From Propionibacteriaceae bacterium P6A17 (lineage in GTDB: Bacteria > Actinomycetota > Actinomycetes > Propionibacteriales > Propionibacteriaceae), in contig JHVD01000023.1 of assembly GCA_000619965.1 (NCBI GenBank), positions 1-39,919 of the forward strand: 39,919 nt of DNA, given 5' to 3'. Position numbers and translations under genes: made by a program. Positions 31,644 to 39,604 of the stretch are shown in pieces; the stretch's first letter is position 1, and each line of letters opens with the position of its first letter. Below the pieces are notes generated by a model. It was given only the letters and a program-made list of their open reading frames with translations. It had not been told where the DNA came from and searched no databases.

Positions 31644-32708
31644 TCAGCGGGTCTCGCAAGCGACGCCGTCGCCGTCGCGGTCGAGATGCGGACCGTAGCC
31701 GGGTTGACCGCGATACAGCGGGGCCTTGCCGGCTGCGCGAACGGCGTCGCAGTTCGGGTAGTAGACCTCGGAAGTGGAGGTTCGAGTCATCCGGAAGTTG
31801 TTGGAGTAGACGTTGCGGCCACCAGCGCGGACGCCGACACGATACGTGGTGGTGCCCACGGTGTTGACGCCGTAGGTGAGCGGGATGATGAAGTTGCCGG
31901 AACCGTCGGTGGTGCGCTGCTGCGACTTCGACCAGCCCGTGGCGACGAGGACCTCGGTCCACACCGGCGCATTCGGGGCGCCCTTCGCGGTGCCCCAGGT
32001 ATTGGTGACTTGTCCGACGGGCTTGGTGCCGGCGCTGTACGCGGTGACCGTGACGGAGGGGGCGGTACGCGTGACCGAGAAGGTGTTCGAGTAATACGTG
32101 CGGCCCGCGGCGCGGACGCCCACGCGATAGGTGGTGGTGCCGACGATCGTGGTGCCGTAGGTGAGCGGGATGACGAAGCTGCCGGAACCGTCGGTGGTGC
32201 GCTCCTGCGACTTCGACCAACCTGACCCGATCAGCACCTCAGTCCAGGCCGGGGCATTCGGGGCGCCCTTCGCGGTGCCCCAAGTGTTGGTGGCTTGTCC
32301 GACGGGCTTGGTGCCGGCGCTGTACGCGGTGACCGTGACGGAGGGGGCCGTACGCAGCAGGTCGAACGGTGCCGAGTAGACGACGCCCTCCGTCGCTCGG
32401 ACGCCGACGCGGTACGTGGTGACGCCCTCGGTGTTCGTGCCGTAGGTGAGCGGGATGACGAAGTTGCCGGACCCGTCGGTCTGCCGGACCTGTGAGCGGG
32501 ACCATCCCGTAGGGAGCAGGACTTCGGTCCAGATCTCGGCCTGTGGGGCCTCGGTGGCGGTGCCCCAAGTGTAGGTCGTCTGTCCCACTGTCTTGGTGCC
32601 CGCCGAATAAGCGTAGACAGTGGTGGCGGCTCGTGCCGGCAACGTCCATGCGGACACGCTGAGTAACAACGTGACGAGCAACGCCGTCATTCTGCGCAAC
32701 TTGGACAT
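31644..32708 (-). CDS. Secreted protein: three about 90-residue repeats plus C-terminal Excalibur domain
   Basis: The protein is about 354 residues long. A signal peptide (MSKLRRMTALLVTLLLSVSA, cleavage near PARA-AT) is followed by three repeats of about 90 residues. Each has the pattern SAGTKxVGQxTxTWGTA, WTEV, GWSKSQxRTTDGSG, FxIPLTYG, TTTYRVGVRA. The last 39 residues form an Excalibur domain (YYPNCDAVRA...LDRDGDGVACETR) with paired cysteines and a calcium-loop-like DRDGDG. The repeats look like Ig-like beta-sandwich units but I do not recognise a named family. The ATG at 32708 has GGAGG 5 nt upstream. It is probably a cell-wall-associated or extracellular protein, and the same repeat occurs in the Rpf-type protein at 33031. 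Role unknown. Confidence 0.8.
   Translation of the reverse strand: MSKLRRMTALLVTLLLSVSAWTLPARAATTVYAYSAGTKTVGQTTYTWGTATEAPQAEIWTEVLLPTGWSRSQVRQTDGSGNFVIPLTYGTNTEGVTTYRVGVRATEGVVYSAPFDLLRTAPSVTVTAYSAGTKPVGQATNTWGTAKGAPNAPAWTEVLIGSGWSKSQERTTDGSGSFVIPLTYGTTIVGTTTYRVGVRAAGRTYYSNTFSVTRTAPSVTVTAYSAGTKPVGQVTNTWGTAKGAPNAPVWTEVLVATGWSKSQQRTTDGSGNFIIPLTYGVNTVGTTTYRVGVRAGGRNVYSNNFRMTRTSTSEVYYPNCDAVRAAGKAPLYRGQPGYGPHLDRDGDGVACETR
31969..32355. repeat. Internal DNA repeat in the Excalibur repeat gene
   Basis: A segment of about 102 bp at 31969-32070 recurs at 32254-32355, 285 bp (95 codons) away, with only a few changes. It marks recent duplication of repeats two and three. The first repeat and those in the neighbouring gene are more diverged. 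Confidence 0.8.
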
Positions 32709-32977
32709 GGGGACCTCCGTTGGTCGGGTGGAACACAATCGCCGGGCCTTGTTGGCGGGAACAACACGTGCCCTTGGATGATCGCAGGATAGTCCGAGGC
32801 GCTTCGTGCCGTATACCTAGGGGCCCGGTTTGGGCAGGGCTGTTGACCTGAAGGAGACTCTTTCGCTTTACGAGAGGCGAGGGTTGGAGCCGATGAACGC
32901 GACACCCCGCAGGTGCTGCGCAGAGAGGCCCCAATCATGCGGGGACAGCCACGCGCTGACGGATTGCCGCGTGACAG

Positions 32978-33007
32978 GCAAGGGGCCCCGTCATAGGGGC
33001 CCCTTGC
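32978..33007 (-). terminator. 12-bp perfect hairpin after the Rpf-type gene
   Basis: GCAAGGGGCCCC (32978-32989) pairs with GGGGCCCCTTGC (32996-33007) around GTCATA, 23 nt beyond the stop at 33031. The loop and flanking bases resemble the hairpin at 31587. The remaining 32709-32977 stretch holds the leader of the 32708 gene and nothing else that I can support. Confidence 0.65.
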
Positions 33008-33030
33008 GGAGTCAAGCTCTCGGTCGCAGA

Positions 33031-34203
33031 TCAGGCGCACGACCACGGCTGGAAGCCGCGCAAGTCGTGGAGCCTGTTGGCCACGGTGATCTGCTCGTCG
33101 CGCGTGGCCTGATGCGGGTACGTCGCGAAGTCGCCGCCATCAACTGAGTGCCAGGTCTGGTAGTTGAACTGCAGGCCACCGTAGTAGCCGTTGCCGGTGT
33201 TGATCGACCAGTTGCCACCCGATTCGCACTGCGCGATGCGGTCCCAGGTGGCCGCCATTGAGAGGTCCAGCGGGAGGCCCTCGCGGGTCAGCGTGAAGGG
33301 ATTGGATCTGACGACGCCGAGTGACGTACTTGCGGCGACGCGGAAGGTGTATGTGCCGGCGGTGGCCTTGCCAAACGTGAGTGGGATGGAAAACGAGCCG
33401 TTGGTGCCGGTGGTCCGCTGCTGCGACTTCGCCCACGATCCATCGGGAAGCTTCACCTCGGTCCACACCGAGCGAGACAGGGCTCCGTGGGCAGTGCCCC
33501 ACGTGTAGGAGTCCACTCCGGTGCGAGTCTTGCCCGCCGACGTGGCGGTGACCCAGCCGGTACGGGTGAGAACGAACTCGTTCGAGCGGACGATTCCCGT
33601 CGCGGTGCTGGCGGCGACTCGATAGGTGTACTTGCCCGCAACGTTGGAGCCGTAGGTCAGCGGGATGGAATATCCGCCGGACGAGCTGGCGGTGCGTTGC
33701 TGTGATTTCACCCACCGCCCATCAGACATTCGGACCTCGGTCCACACTGGGCGGTTCGCGGCACCGTGGGCTGTGCCCCACGCGTTGGTGGCGAGACCGG
33801 CCTGCTTCGTGCCGGCGGACGCACTCGACACCCATCCCGTGCGGGTGAGAGTGAGGGTCGCGGAGCGCACAACGCCCGCCGGGGTGCTCGCCGCTACGCG
33901 CCAAGTGGTGGTGCCCGCGACGTTGGACCCGTAGGTCAGCGGAATGACGTACGTGCCGTCGGCTGCAGCGGTGCGCTGCTGGGACTTGGACCAGGAGCCG
34001 TCGGCAAGTCGTACTTCCGTCCAGACGGCCCGGCCCTCCGCGCCCAGGGCCGTACCCCACACATTGGCGGTGACATCGACGCGGGTGGTCCCTGCGGAGC
34101 TCGCCGTCACAGTGGCCGCCGAGGCCGGGGTGATGGTGGCTGGGGCGACGAGCGCGGCGGCTGCTGCGAGGACCATGAGCGCTTTCAAACGCCAGTTGGG
34201 CAT
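33031..34203 (-). CDS. Secreted resuscitation-promoting-factor-type transglycosylase with three repeat domains
   Basis: The 390-residue protein has a signal peptide (MPNWRLKALMVLAAAAALVA, cleavage near ASA-AT). Three repeats of about 92 residues (NxWGTAxGA, WTEV, GxWxKSQQRT, xIPLTYGSNVAG, YRVAAS, VRSNxFxLTRxG) occupy about 32-310. The C-terminal 78 residues are an Rpf catalytic domain: ATWDRIAQCESGGNWSINTG with catalytic Glu327, then YYGGLQFNYQTWH. Rpf domains are lysozyme-like and cleave peptidoglycan, acting in regrowth and cell-wall remodelling. The usual G5/DUF348 or LysM partners are replaced by the repeats shared with the gene at 31644. GGGAGAAGG lies about 8 nt before the ATG. It is divergent from the GNAT gene. 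Confidence 0.88.
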   Translation of the reverse strand: MPNWRLKALMVLAAAAALVAPATITPASAATVTASSAGTTRVDVTANVWGTALGAEGRAVWTEVRLADGSWSKSQQRTAAADGTYVIPLTYGSNVAGTTTWRVAASTPAGVVRSATLTLTRTGWVSSASAGTKQAGLATNAWGTAHGAANRPVWTEVRMSDGRWVKSQQRTASSSGGYSIPLTYGSNVAGKYTYRVAASTATGIVRSNEFVLTRTGWVTATSAGKTRTGVDSYTWGTAHGALSRSVWTEVKLPDGSWAKSQQRTTGTNGSFSIPLTFGKATAGTYTFRVAASTSLGVVRSNPFTLTREGLPLDLSMAATWDRIAQCESGGNWSINTGNGYYGGLQFNYQTWHSVDGGDFATYPHQATRDEQITVANRLHDLRGFQPWSCA

Positions 34204-34367
34204 GATCGATTACCTTCTCCCTGAAAACTTCTCAGTTTCAGTTAAGCAAAGCTTCAGGAAGAATCCAAGCCGGTCGTCTGAATCCGCAGCGGCGTCGTCG
34301 GCGGGCGTGCTCCGCGGAGTACGGCCCACTAGCATGGCCGATAGCCCCGAACCCTTGAGGAGGCCCC

Positions 34368-34859
34368 ATGCTTCGCCCTGCAACTGATGCCGATCTCGAT
34401 GCGATGCGTCGTTGGCGCAACCACGACGAGGTCCGCCGCGTCTCGCTCACGCAACACGAAATCAGCGCCGATGAGCACGCCGCCTGGTGGGAGAAGACGA
34501 AGTCCGACGAGACCCGTCGCGTCCTCATCTATGAGCGTGACGGAGTGCCGTCGGGTGTTGTCACCTTCTTCGACATGACGGACGGCAAGGCCTGGTGGGG
34601 GTACTACTTGGACAATGATGGGCTCGCTGAGCGTGGCGCGATGTTCCCGGCTTGGATTTCCATCCAGCGCGAGGCTGTCAGGTACGCACGCAAGGAGCTC
34701 GGGCTCACGCAGCTCGACGGCGAGACGCTCGTTGCAAACGAGTCGGCCGTCGACTTCAACGCGCGACAGGGTTTCCGCGAAGTTGAGCGATACGCTCGCG
34801 AGGTGGGTGGACAGACCGTCGAGGTCATCCACTCGCGCAAGATCTTTGAAGGGAAGTAG
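34368..34859 (+). CDS. GNAT N-acetyltransferase, PseH-like
   Basis: The 163-residue protein reads MLRPATDADLDAMRRWRNHD, EVRRVSLTQHEISADEHAAW, then GVVTFFDMTDGKAWWGYYLD and TLVANESAVDFNARQGFREV. The WRNHxEvR and I-x-x-x-E-H-x-x-W motifs are those of PseH-type enzymes, which N-acetylate UDP-4-amino-4,6-dideoxy sugars from acetyl-CoA in pseudaminic-type nonulosonate synthesis. It stands 3 nt before the PseI-like synthase gene, which supports that role. GAGGAGG precedes the ATG. The other early enzymes (PseB, PseG, PseF) are not seen in the window. Confidence 0.78.
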   Translation: MLRPATDADLDAMRRWRNHDEVRRVSLTQHEISADEHAAWWEKTKSDETRRVLIYERDGVPSGVVTFFDMTDGKAWWGYYLDNDGLAERGAMFPAWISIQREAVRYARKELGLTQLDGETLVANESAVDFNARQGFREVERYAREVGGQTVEVIHSRKIFEGK

Positions 34860-34862
34860 CAG

Positions 34863-35915
34863 ATGGCCAAGTCAATCTCGATCAGTGGCGTGCCCGTCGG
34901 GTCGGAGGCAGACCCGTTCATCATCGCCGAGATGAGTGGCAATCACAACGGTGACCTCCAACGAGCGCTGGATATCGTCACGATGGCTGCGGAAGCGGGG
35001 GCGCACGCCATCAAGCTGCAGACCTACACGGCAGACACCATCACCATCGACGCGGACACCCCGAGCTTCCGCCTCTCGGACGGTCACGAGCTGTGGGGAG
35101 GGCGGCGTCTCTACGACCTCTACGACGAAGCCCACACGCCGTGGGAGTGGCACGAGAAGATCTTTGCGCATGCTGCTGACAAGGGCATCCTCGCGTTCTC
35201 GTCGCCCTTCGACCCGACTGCCGTCGCCTTCCTTGAGGGCCTTGGTGCTCCGGCGTACAAGGTGGCGAGCTCCGAGATCGTCGACCTGCCGCTGATCCGC
35301 GCCATGGCCGAGACCGGCAAGCCGATCATCATTTCCACCGGCATGGCATCGATTGCCGAGATCGACGACGCGGTGAAGGCTGCGCGCTCGACGGGCAACG
35401 AGCAGATCGTCGTGCTGTCCTGCACGGCTGATTACCCGGCGGACCCGGCGTCGGCCAACCTGCGCTCGATCCCGGTGCTGGCCAACGCGTTCGACGTGCT
35501 TGTGGGGCTGTCCGACCACACGATGGGCATCGGTGTGCCGGTGGCGTCGATTGCGTTCGGCGCGGTGCTCGTTGAGAAGCACGTCACGTTGTCGCGCGGT
35601 GACGGCGGTGTCGACTCGGCGTTCTCGCTGGAGCCTGACGAGCTCGCCGCGATGGTCCGCGAGACCGCGATCGCCCGTCAGGCGCTCGGCGAGGCCCGGA
35701 TCGGCGCGAAGGAGTCCGAGCGCGAAGGGCTCCGGTTCCGTCGCTCGCTGTTCGTGACGCGCGACGTCAAGGCAGGGGAGCTGGTGGGCCCCGACAACGT
35801 CCGTTCGATCCGGCCCGCAGGTGGCCTGATGCCCGACGAGTTCAAGAACGTTGAGGGCCGGGAATTCCGCGTCGACGCAGTCAAGGGCACTCCGCTCACA
35901 TGGGATTTGCTTTGA
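34863..35915 (+). CDS. pseI: Nonulosonic acid synthase, PseI/NeuB-family
   Basis: The 350-residue protein has a TIM-barrel NeuB domain (PFIIAEMSGNHNGDLQRALD, AIKLQTYTADTITID, AFSSPFDPTAVAFLEGL, APAYKVASSEIVDLPLI, KPIIISTGMAS, VLSCTADYPADP, GLSDHTMGIG, VEKHVTLSRGDGGVDSAFSL). A C-terminal SAF/antifreeze-like domain follows (RSLFVTRDVKAGELVGPDNV). The LYDLYDEAHTPWEWHEKIF stretch is typical of pseudaminic acid synthase rather than sialic or legionaminic synthases. It would condense a 6-deoxy-diacetamido-hexose with phosphoenolpyruvate to a 9-carbon acid. It overlaps the frame of the next gene by 16 nt. The specific product (Pse or a relative) is inferred. Confidence 0.85.
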   Translation: MAKSISISGVPVGSEADPFIIAEMSGNHNGDLQRALDIVTMAAEAGAHAIKLQTYTADTITIDADTPSFRLSDGHELWGGRRLYDLYDEAHTPWEWHEKIFAHAADKGILAFSSPFDPTAVAFLEGLGAPAYKVASSEIVDLPLIRAMAETGKPIIISTGMASIAEIDDAVKAARSTGNEQIVVLSCTADYPADPASANLRSIPVLANAFDVLVGLSDHTMGIGVPVASIAFGAVLVEKHVTLSRGDGGVDSAFSLEPDELAAMVRETAIARQALGEARIGAKESEREGLRFRRSLFVTRDVKAGELVGPDNVRSIRPAGGLMPDEFKNVEGREFRVDAVKGTPLTWDLL

Positions 35916-38164
35916 CGTCACAGGAGGTAGCTGTTGCGGCTCCCGGTCAGTCCGTTGCCTTACCCCGACCTTGGGCAGGACGAGCCCTCAGCTGGACATT
36001 TGCGCTGGTCGCGTTTGGGCTGACGTCTGCTGCGATGCTGGCCCACGGGTTCGAACTTGGGCAGCAGGTCAGGCTCTTGGCCGCGACGTGCCTGCAGGTC
36101 GTGTTGCCAGGGTTCGCGTTGACTGGGTGGATGCGACGTTCGACGTTGCCCGAGTTCTTGGCTGCGGGATTCATCCTCGGCCTTCCCGTTCAATTGCTCG
36201 GCTGGGGAGCGGGTGTCACGACGGGCGCAACTTGGTTGATGTGGGGCGTTCCTGTGGGGGTCGGGGCTGTGGGGGTCGTTGCGCAACGTGAACGTCTGCT
36301 TCGCAACTTTCGTCAACGACGGGAACTGAGTGGCTGGGAGTCGCTGACGCTCTTGGCGCTGTGGGCGGTGTTCGTTCGACGCCTGTCAGACCAGTGGAAC
36401 ACGCAGATATTCGATGACCGGACCGCGGCGTTGTACCAAGACCTCTACTGGCACTTGGCGATCAACGCCACTTCGATGCGGGGCTTGCCACTGCGAGATC
36501 CGCAGGCAGTGGGGGAGACGCTCAACTACCACTGGCTCACCAACGCGCACATCGGTGCCCTAGCACGATCGGCCGAACTCGATCTCCCGGGGCTGAGTGT
36601 GCATGCTTGGGTGTTCGCTCCGCTCGCTGCACTGCTGGGAGCAAGTTTCGGGCTGGCCCATCACCTTGCACGCAGCACCCTTGCAGGCACGCTAGCCGCT
36701 GGTTTGGTCGTCCTCGCTCCGGCGTTCGCGGTGAACTCGGCCGTTCGTGCTGGAGGGTTCGGCAACTTCCAGCCGCTTTCGCCGTCGCACATGCTCGGGA
36801 TGCCGGTGACGGTGATGCTCGCTTGGCTCGTCATCACGTTGCTGTCGTCAGGAGCACTCCGCCGTCGGGCCGCTGTGCTGCCCCTAGCGTTCATGATTCC
36901 GCTCGTGGCCGGAGTGAAGGTGTCGACGCTTCCGGTCTTGGCCTGTGGTGTCGTCGCGGCGGGCTTGCCCCTGTTGGTGATTCGACGGCGAAGGGGGCTC
37001 TGGCTGGGTCTCCTCACTGCAGTGCTCGGTGCCTTGGTCGTGACCACGCCTGTGTTCGGCGGGGGCGCCGGCGGGAGCACGTTCGGATTGCTGCTGAGTC
37101 AACAAGGCCTCGGGATCTGGAAGGACAGCGGGGCGGAACTCGCGCTCCGGGGACCACTCGGTGACAAGGCACTACTCGCCGGATTCATCGCGTTGTTGTG
37201 CCTCAACGCGGCCGTGGCATTGCCGGCTCTCCTGTCATTGCGCCTTCGTCAACCAGCGGGCTGGCTACTGCTCGGCATGATCACGTCGGCGTTCGGAGTG
37301 ACATTCGTGCTGTCCCATCCGGGCAAGTCGGAGATGTATTTCCCGATGGGGGTGCAACCGCTGCTCGCGGTCGCGGTGGCCGCCGGGCTCGTGGTGATAG
37401 TCCGGCGCTCATTGTCACTCGCGCTCCGAGATTTGGTCGGGACGGTCGCGGCAGGACTGACAGTGGGGGCGTGGCTCAGCACGGCCCCGCCATGGCAGAC
37501 GCTGACACTCCGGGGCGAGGCTGCTGCGCTGGCGTTCGCTCTGCTTCTCGCGGTGGCCGTGTTGATCCTGGCTACGATCATCGGCATGCGACGGGCTCTA
37601 GCCCTGGCGTCGGTGTGGCTGGTGGCGGCATCAAGTGCCAGCGGGGTGCTCGGCGCAGTCAATGGCAGTGGGTTCTCCTCATTGTCGGGGCAACACGTGC
37701 AGCAGGTGGCAGCGGAGCGCAAGCCTTCCGCGAGGGATGTCGTTGAAGACGAGATGCGGGCGCTGCGCCACGTTACCGAACTGCCAGCCGACGCCGTGCT
37801 GGCCACCAACGTGCATTGCCAAGAAGTCAAGACGAGCGACAATTGCGACGCTCGTGCGTTCTGGGTGGCCGGGATCGGCCAGCGTCCCGTGCTGCTCGGC
37901 GGTTGGGGATACACGAATCTCGGGCGCTCGACGCAGGGCCAGGGGGGGCGTTACCACGTCATGAATCCGTACCCCGATGAGCAACTCTTCGCGCTCAACG
38001 AGCGTGCGTTTCAAGAGCCCGACGACGCCACTATCAGAGCTTTGAAGGAGCGGGGGGTGACGCATCTGTTCGCGGATCGTCGTGCATCGGGGGTGGCTGA
38101 TCTCACCCCGTGGTGTACGACCACCTTCGAGAACTCTACGGTGACCGTCTGCGCTCTAGGCTGA
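35900..38164 (+). CDS. Large polytopic membrane protein, GT-C glycosyltransferase-like
   Basis: The 754-residue protein has about 12-14 hydrophobic segments and a C-terminal soluble part of about 140 residues. After the fourth or fifth helix, the loop DDRTAALYQDLYWHLAINAT holds acidic and aromatic residues in the position where GT-C enzymes carry their catalytic Asp. The C-terminus (LPADAVLATNVHCQEVKTSD, FWVAGIGQRPVLLGGWGY) is probably outside the cell. Such proteins use polyprenyl-phosphate sugars, and one synthase for those donors is encoded at 38624. The start at 35900 overlaps the synthase gene. A TTG at 35912 (TTGA with the synthase stop) is an alternative. The exact function is not recognised. 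Confidence 0.6.
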   Translation: MGFALTSQEVAVAAPGQSVALPRPWAGRALSWTFALVAFGLTSAAMLAHGFELGQQVRLLAATCLQVVLPGFALTGWMRRSTLPEFLAAGFILGLPVQLLGWGAGVTTGATWLMWGVPVGVGAVGVVAQRERLLRNFRQRRELSGWESLTLLALWAVFVRRLSDQWNTQIFDDRTAALYQDLYWHLAINATSMRGLPLRDPQAVGETLNYHWLTNAHIGALARSAELDLPGLSVHAWVFAPLAALLGASFGLAHHLARSTLAGTLAAGLVVLAPAFAVNSAVRAGGFGNFQPLSPSHMLGMPVTVMLAWLVITLLSSGALRRRAAVLPLAFMIPLVAGVKVSTLPVLACGVVAAGLPLLVIRRRRGLWLGLLTAVLGALVVTTPVFGGGAGGSTFGLLLSQQGLGIWKDSGAELALRGPLGDKALLAGFIALLCLNAAVALPALLSLRLRQPAGWLLLGMITSAFGVTFVLSHPGKSEMYFPMGVQPLLAVAVAAGLVVIVRRSLSLALRDLVGTVAAGLTVGAWLSTAPPWQTLTLRGEAAALAFALLLAVAVLILATIIGMRRALALASVWLVAASSASGVLGAVNGSGFSSLSGQHVQQVAAERKPSARDVVEDEMRALRHVTELPADAVLATNVHCQEVKTSDNCDARAFWVAGIGQRPVLLGGWGYTNLGRSTQGQGGRYHVMNPYPDEQLFALNERAFQEPDDATIRALKERGVTHLFADRRASGVADLTPWCTTTFENSTVTVCALG

Positions 38165-38193
38165 GGCCCATGCCGGGGAGCGCAAGGAGACGC

Positions 38194-38631
38194 TCAGGCT
38201 GCAGTAGGGCGTTTGAACACCATCTGGGCATAGAGGAGGTAGTTCCACGTGAGCGAACCGGCAGTGGCTGCCAGTTTGGCGATCAGCAGGAGCAGCGGGC
38301 CATCGAACCAGCTGTGGAGCAGAGTACTCGCTGCCCAGATTAAGAACGTCTGCACCACCCACAGGCCGAACAGCGTGACGATGAGGAACAGGGCGAACTG
38401 CCGACCGCGGTGGCCGTCGGAGTTGAAGGTCCACTTCCTGTTGAGGAAGAAGCTGACGACGAGACAGATGCCCGTCGAGAGAATGTTCGCGATGTACTGG
38501 TCCAAATCCAAGACGTAGACGAAGAGGAATAGGAGGGCGAAGTCGAGCAGGGTGTTGAAGCCGCCGACGATGGCGAACCGGACCAGCTGTCCCAGGTTGC
38601 GGACTTTGGGTCCGCCCGCAGTTTCAGTCAT
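38194..38631 (-). CDS. GtrA-family membrane protein
   Basis: The 145-residue protein has four membrane helices (about 16-37, 44-65, 80-100 and 112-136) and the GtrA signature: QLVRFAIVGGFNTLLDFALL, then NILSTGICLVVSFFLNRKWT followed by F. GtrA proteins are thought to flip undecaprenyl-phosphate-linked sugars across the membrane. It overlaps the DPM1-like glycosyltransferase by 8 nt (translational coupling), the classic GtrA/GtrB pairing. It ends 30 nt from the convergent GT-C-like gene, which may be the GtrC-type user of the sugar. Confidence 0.9.
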   Translation of the reverse strand: MTETAGGPKVRNLGQLVRFAIVGGFNTLLDFALLFLFVYVLDLDQYIANILSTGICLVVSFFLNRKWTFNSDGHRGRQFALFLIVTLFGLWVVQTFLIWAASTLLHSWFDGPLLLLIAKLAATAGSLTWNYLLYAQMVFKRPTAA

Positions 38632-39565
38632 CCTCGCGACGCCCGTAGATCTCCTGGATGCCGTACAAAGGCCGCCCCTTGACCTCGGTGTAGATGCGTC
38701 CGACGTAGCTGCCGATGATGCCCATCATGACGAGTTGCAAGCCGCCGACCAACAAGATCACGATGACGGTGAACGTCCAGCCGGGGACAGCGTGCGTGGG
38801 GAAGAACAACCGGACGACGAGGGCGTAGAGGATGCCCAGAAATGCGAGCAGGGAGAAGCCTGCGCCCATCTGACTGATCAGCGCGAGCGGCTTGCTCGAG
38901 AAGCCCATGATGCCGTCAGTGGCGAGCTTGATCATCTTCTTCAGCGGGTAGCCAGTCTCGCCTGCGTGGCGTGCATGCCTGTCGAATTGCACCGCGACGT
39001 GCTTGAAACCGGCGTGAGCGAACATGCCGCGCAGGAAGCGGTCGTGCTCGCGGTACTTGCGAATGTGGTCGAGTGCCTTGCGGGAGACGAGCCGGAAGTC
39101 GCCAGTGTCACGGGGAATCTCGACGTCGGAGAGCGCATTGAGCGTCCGGTAGAACATGTCCGCCGTGAACTTCTTGAAGAACGTGTCCTGTCGCGTGCGG
39201 CGCTGCGCGTAGACGACGTCGTAGCCTTCGTGCCACCGCTCGATGAGTTCGAGCGCCACCTCCGGTGGGTCCTGCATGTCCGAGTCCATGATGACCACCG
39301 CATCGCCTCGGACGATGTCGAGGCCCGCGGTGACGGCCAGTTGGTGGCCGTGGTTGCGGGAGAGGTCCACGACGACGACGCGTTCGTCCCGTTCTGCCAG
39401 GGACTTCAGCAATTCCAAGGAATCGTCGCGGCTGCCGTCATTGACGTAGACGAACTCGAGGTCTTCTTGGAGTTCTGCCGTGACCCTCGTGATGGTCTCG
39501 TGGAGAAGCTCGATGTTGCCCGACTCGTTGTAGATCGGGAACACGAACGAGATGAGTTGGGCCAT
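38624..39565 (-). CDS. Polyprenyl-phosphate glycosyltransferase, GT2 (DPM1/GtrB-like)
   Basis: The 313-residue protein has a GT-A N-terminal domain (ISFVFPIYNESGNIELLHET, FVYVNDGSRDDSLELLKSLA, VDLSRNHGHQLAVTAGLDIV, VVIMDSDMQDPPEVALEL with the DxD-type Asp residues, and RDTGDFRLVSRKALD). Two C-terminal membrane helices (about 235-260 and 270-292) follow. This is the GtrB layout, in which glucose or another sugar is moved from a nucleotide donor to undecaprenyl phosphate. With GtrA it supplies sugar outside the membrane for a GT-C enzyme. The start is ATG 39565. The 39-nt gap up to the IS5 element at 39605 leaves little room for a promoter, so the insertion may affect expression. Confidence 0.92.
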   Translation of the reverse strand: MAQLISFVFPIYNESGNIELLHETITRVTAELQEDLEFVYVNDGSRDDSLELLKSLAERDERVVVVDLSRNHGHQLAVTAGLDIVRGDAVVIMDSDMQDPPEVALELIERWHEGYDVVYAQRRTRQDTFFKKFTADMFYRTLNALSDVEIPRDTGDFRLVSRKALDHIRKYREHDRFLRGMFAHAGFKHVAVQFDRHARHAGETGYPLKKMIKLATDGIMGFSSKPLALISQMGAGFSLLAFLGILYALVVRLFFPTHAVPGWTFTVIVILLVGGLQLVMMGIIGSYVGRIYTEVKGRPLYGIQEIYGRREDD

Positions 39566-39604
39566 CGCTGCCTCTTCCGCTTCATTGTTGTCGCCTTGAC
39601 CTAG

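Noticed and set aside
32893-33147. Small plus-strand frame starting at ATG 32893
   Set aside because: It runs through the terminator hairpin and antisense into the Rpf gene, and is Arg-rich without domain features.
34204-34367. A ydaO (cyclic di-AMP) riboswitch upstream of the Rpf-type gene
   Set aside because: Rpf genes in actinomycetes often have one, but the 164-nt gap is short and shared with a divergent gene, and I cannot find the conserved ydaO sequence blocks.
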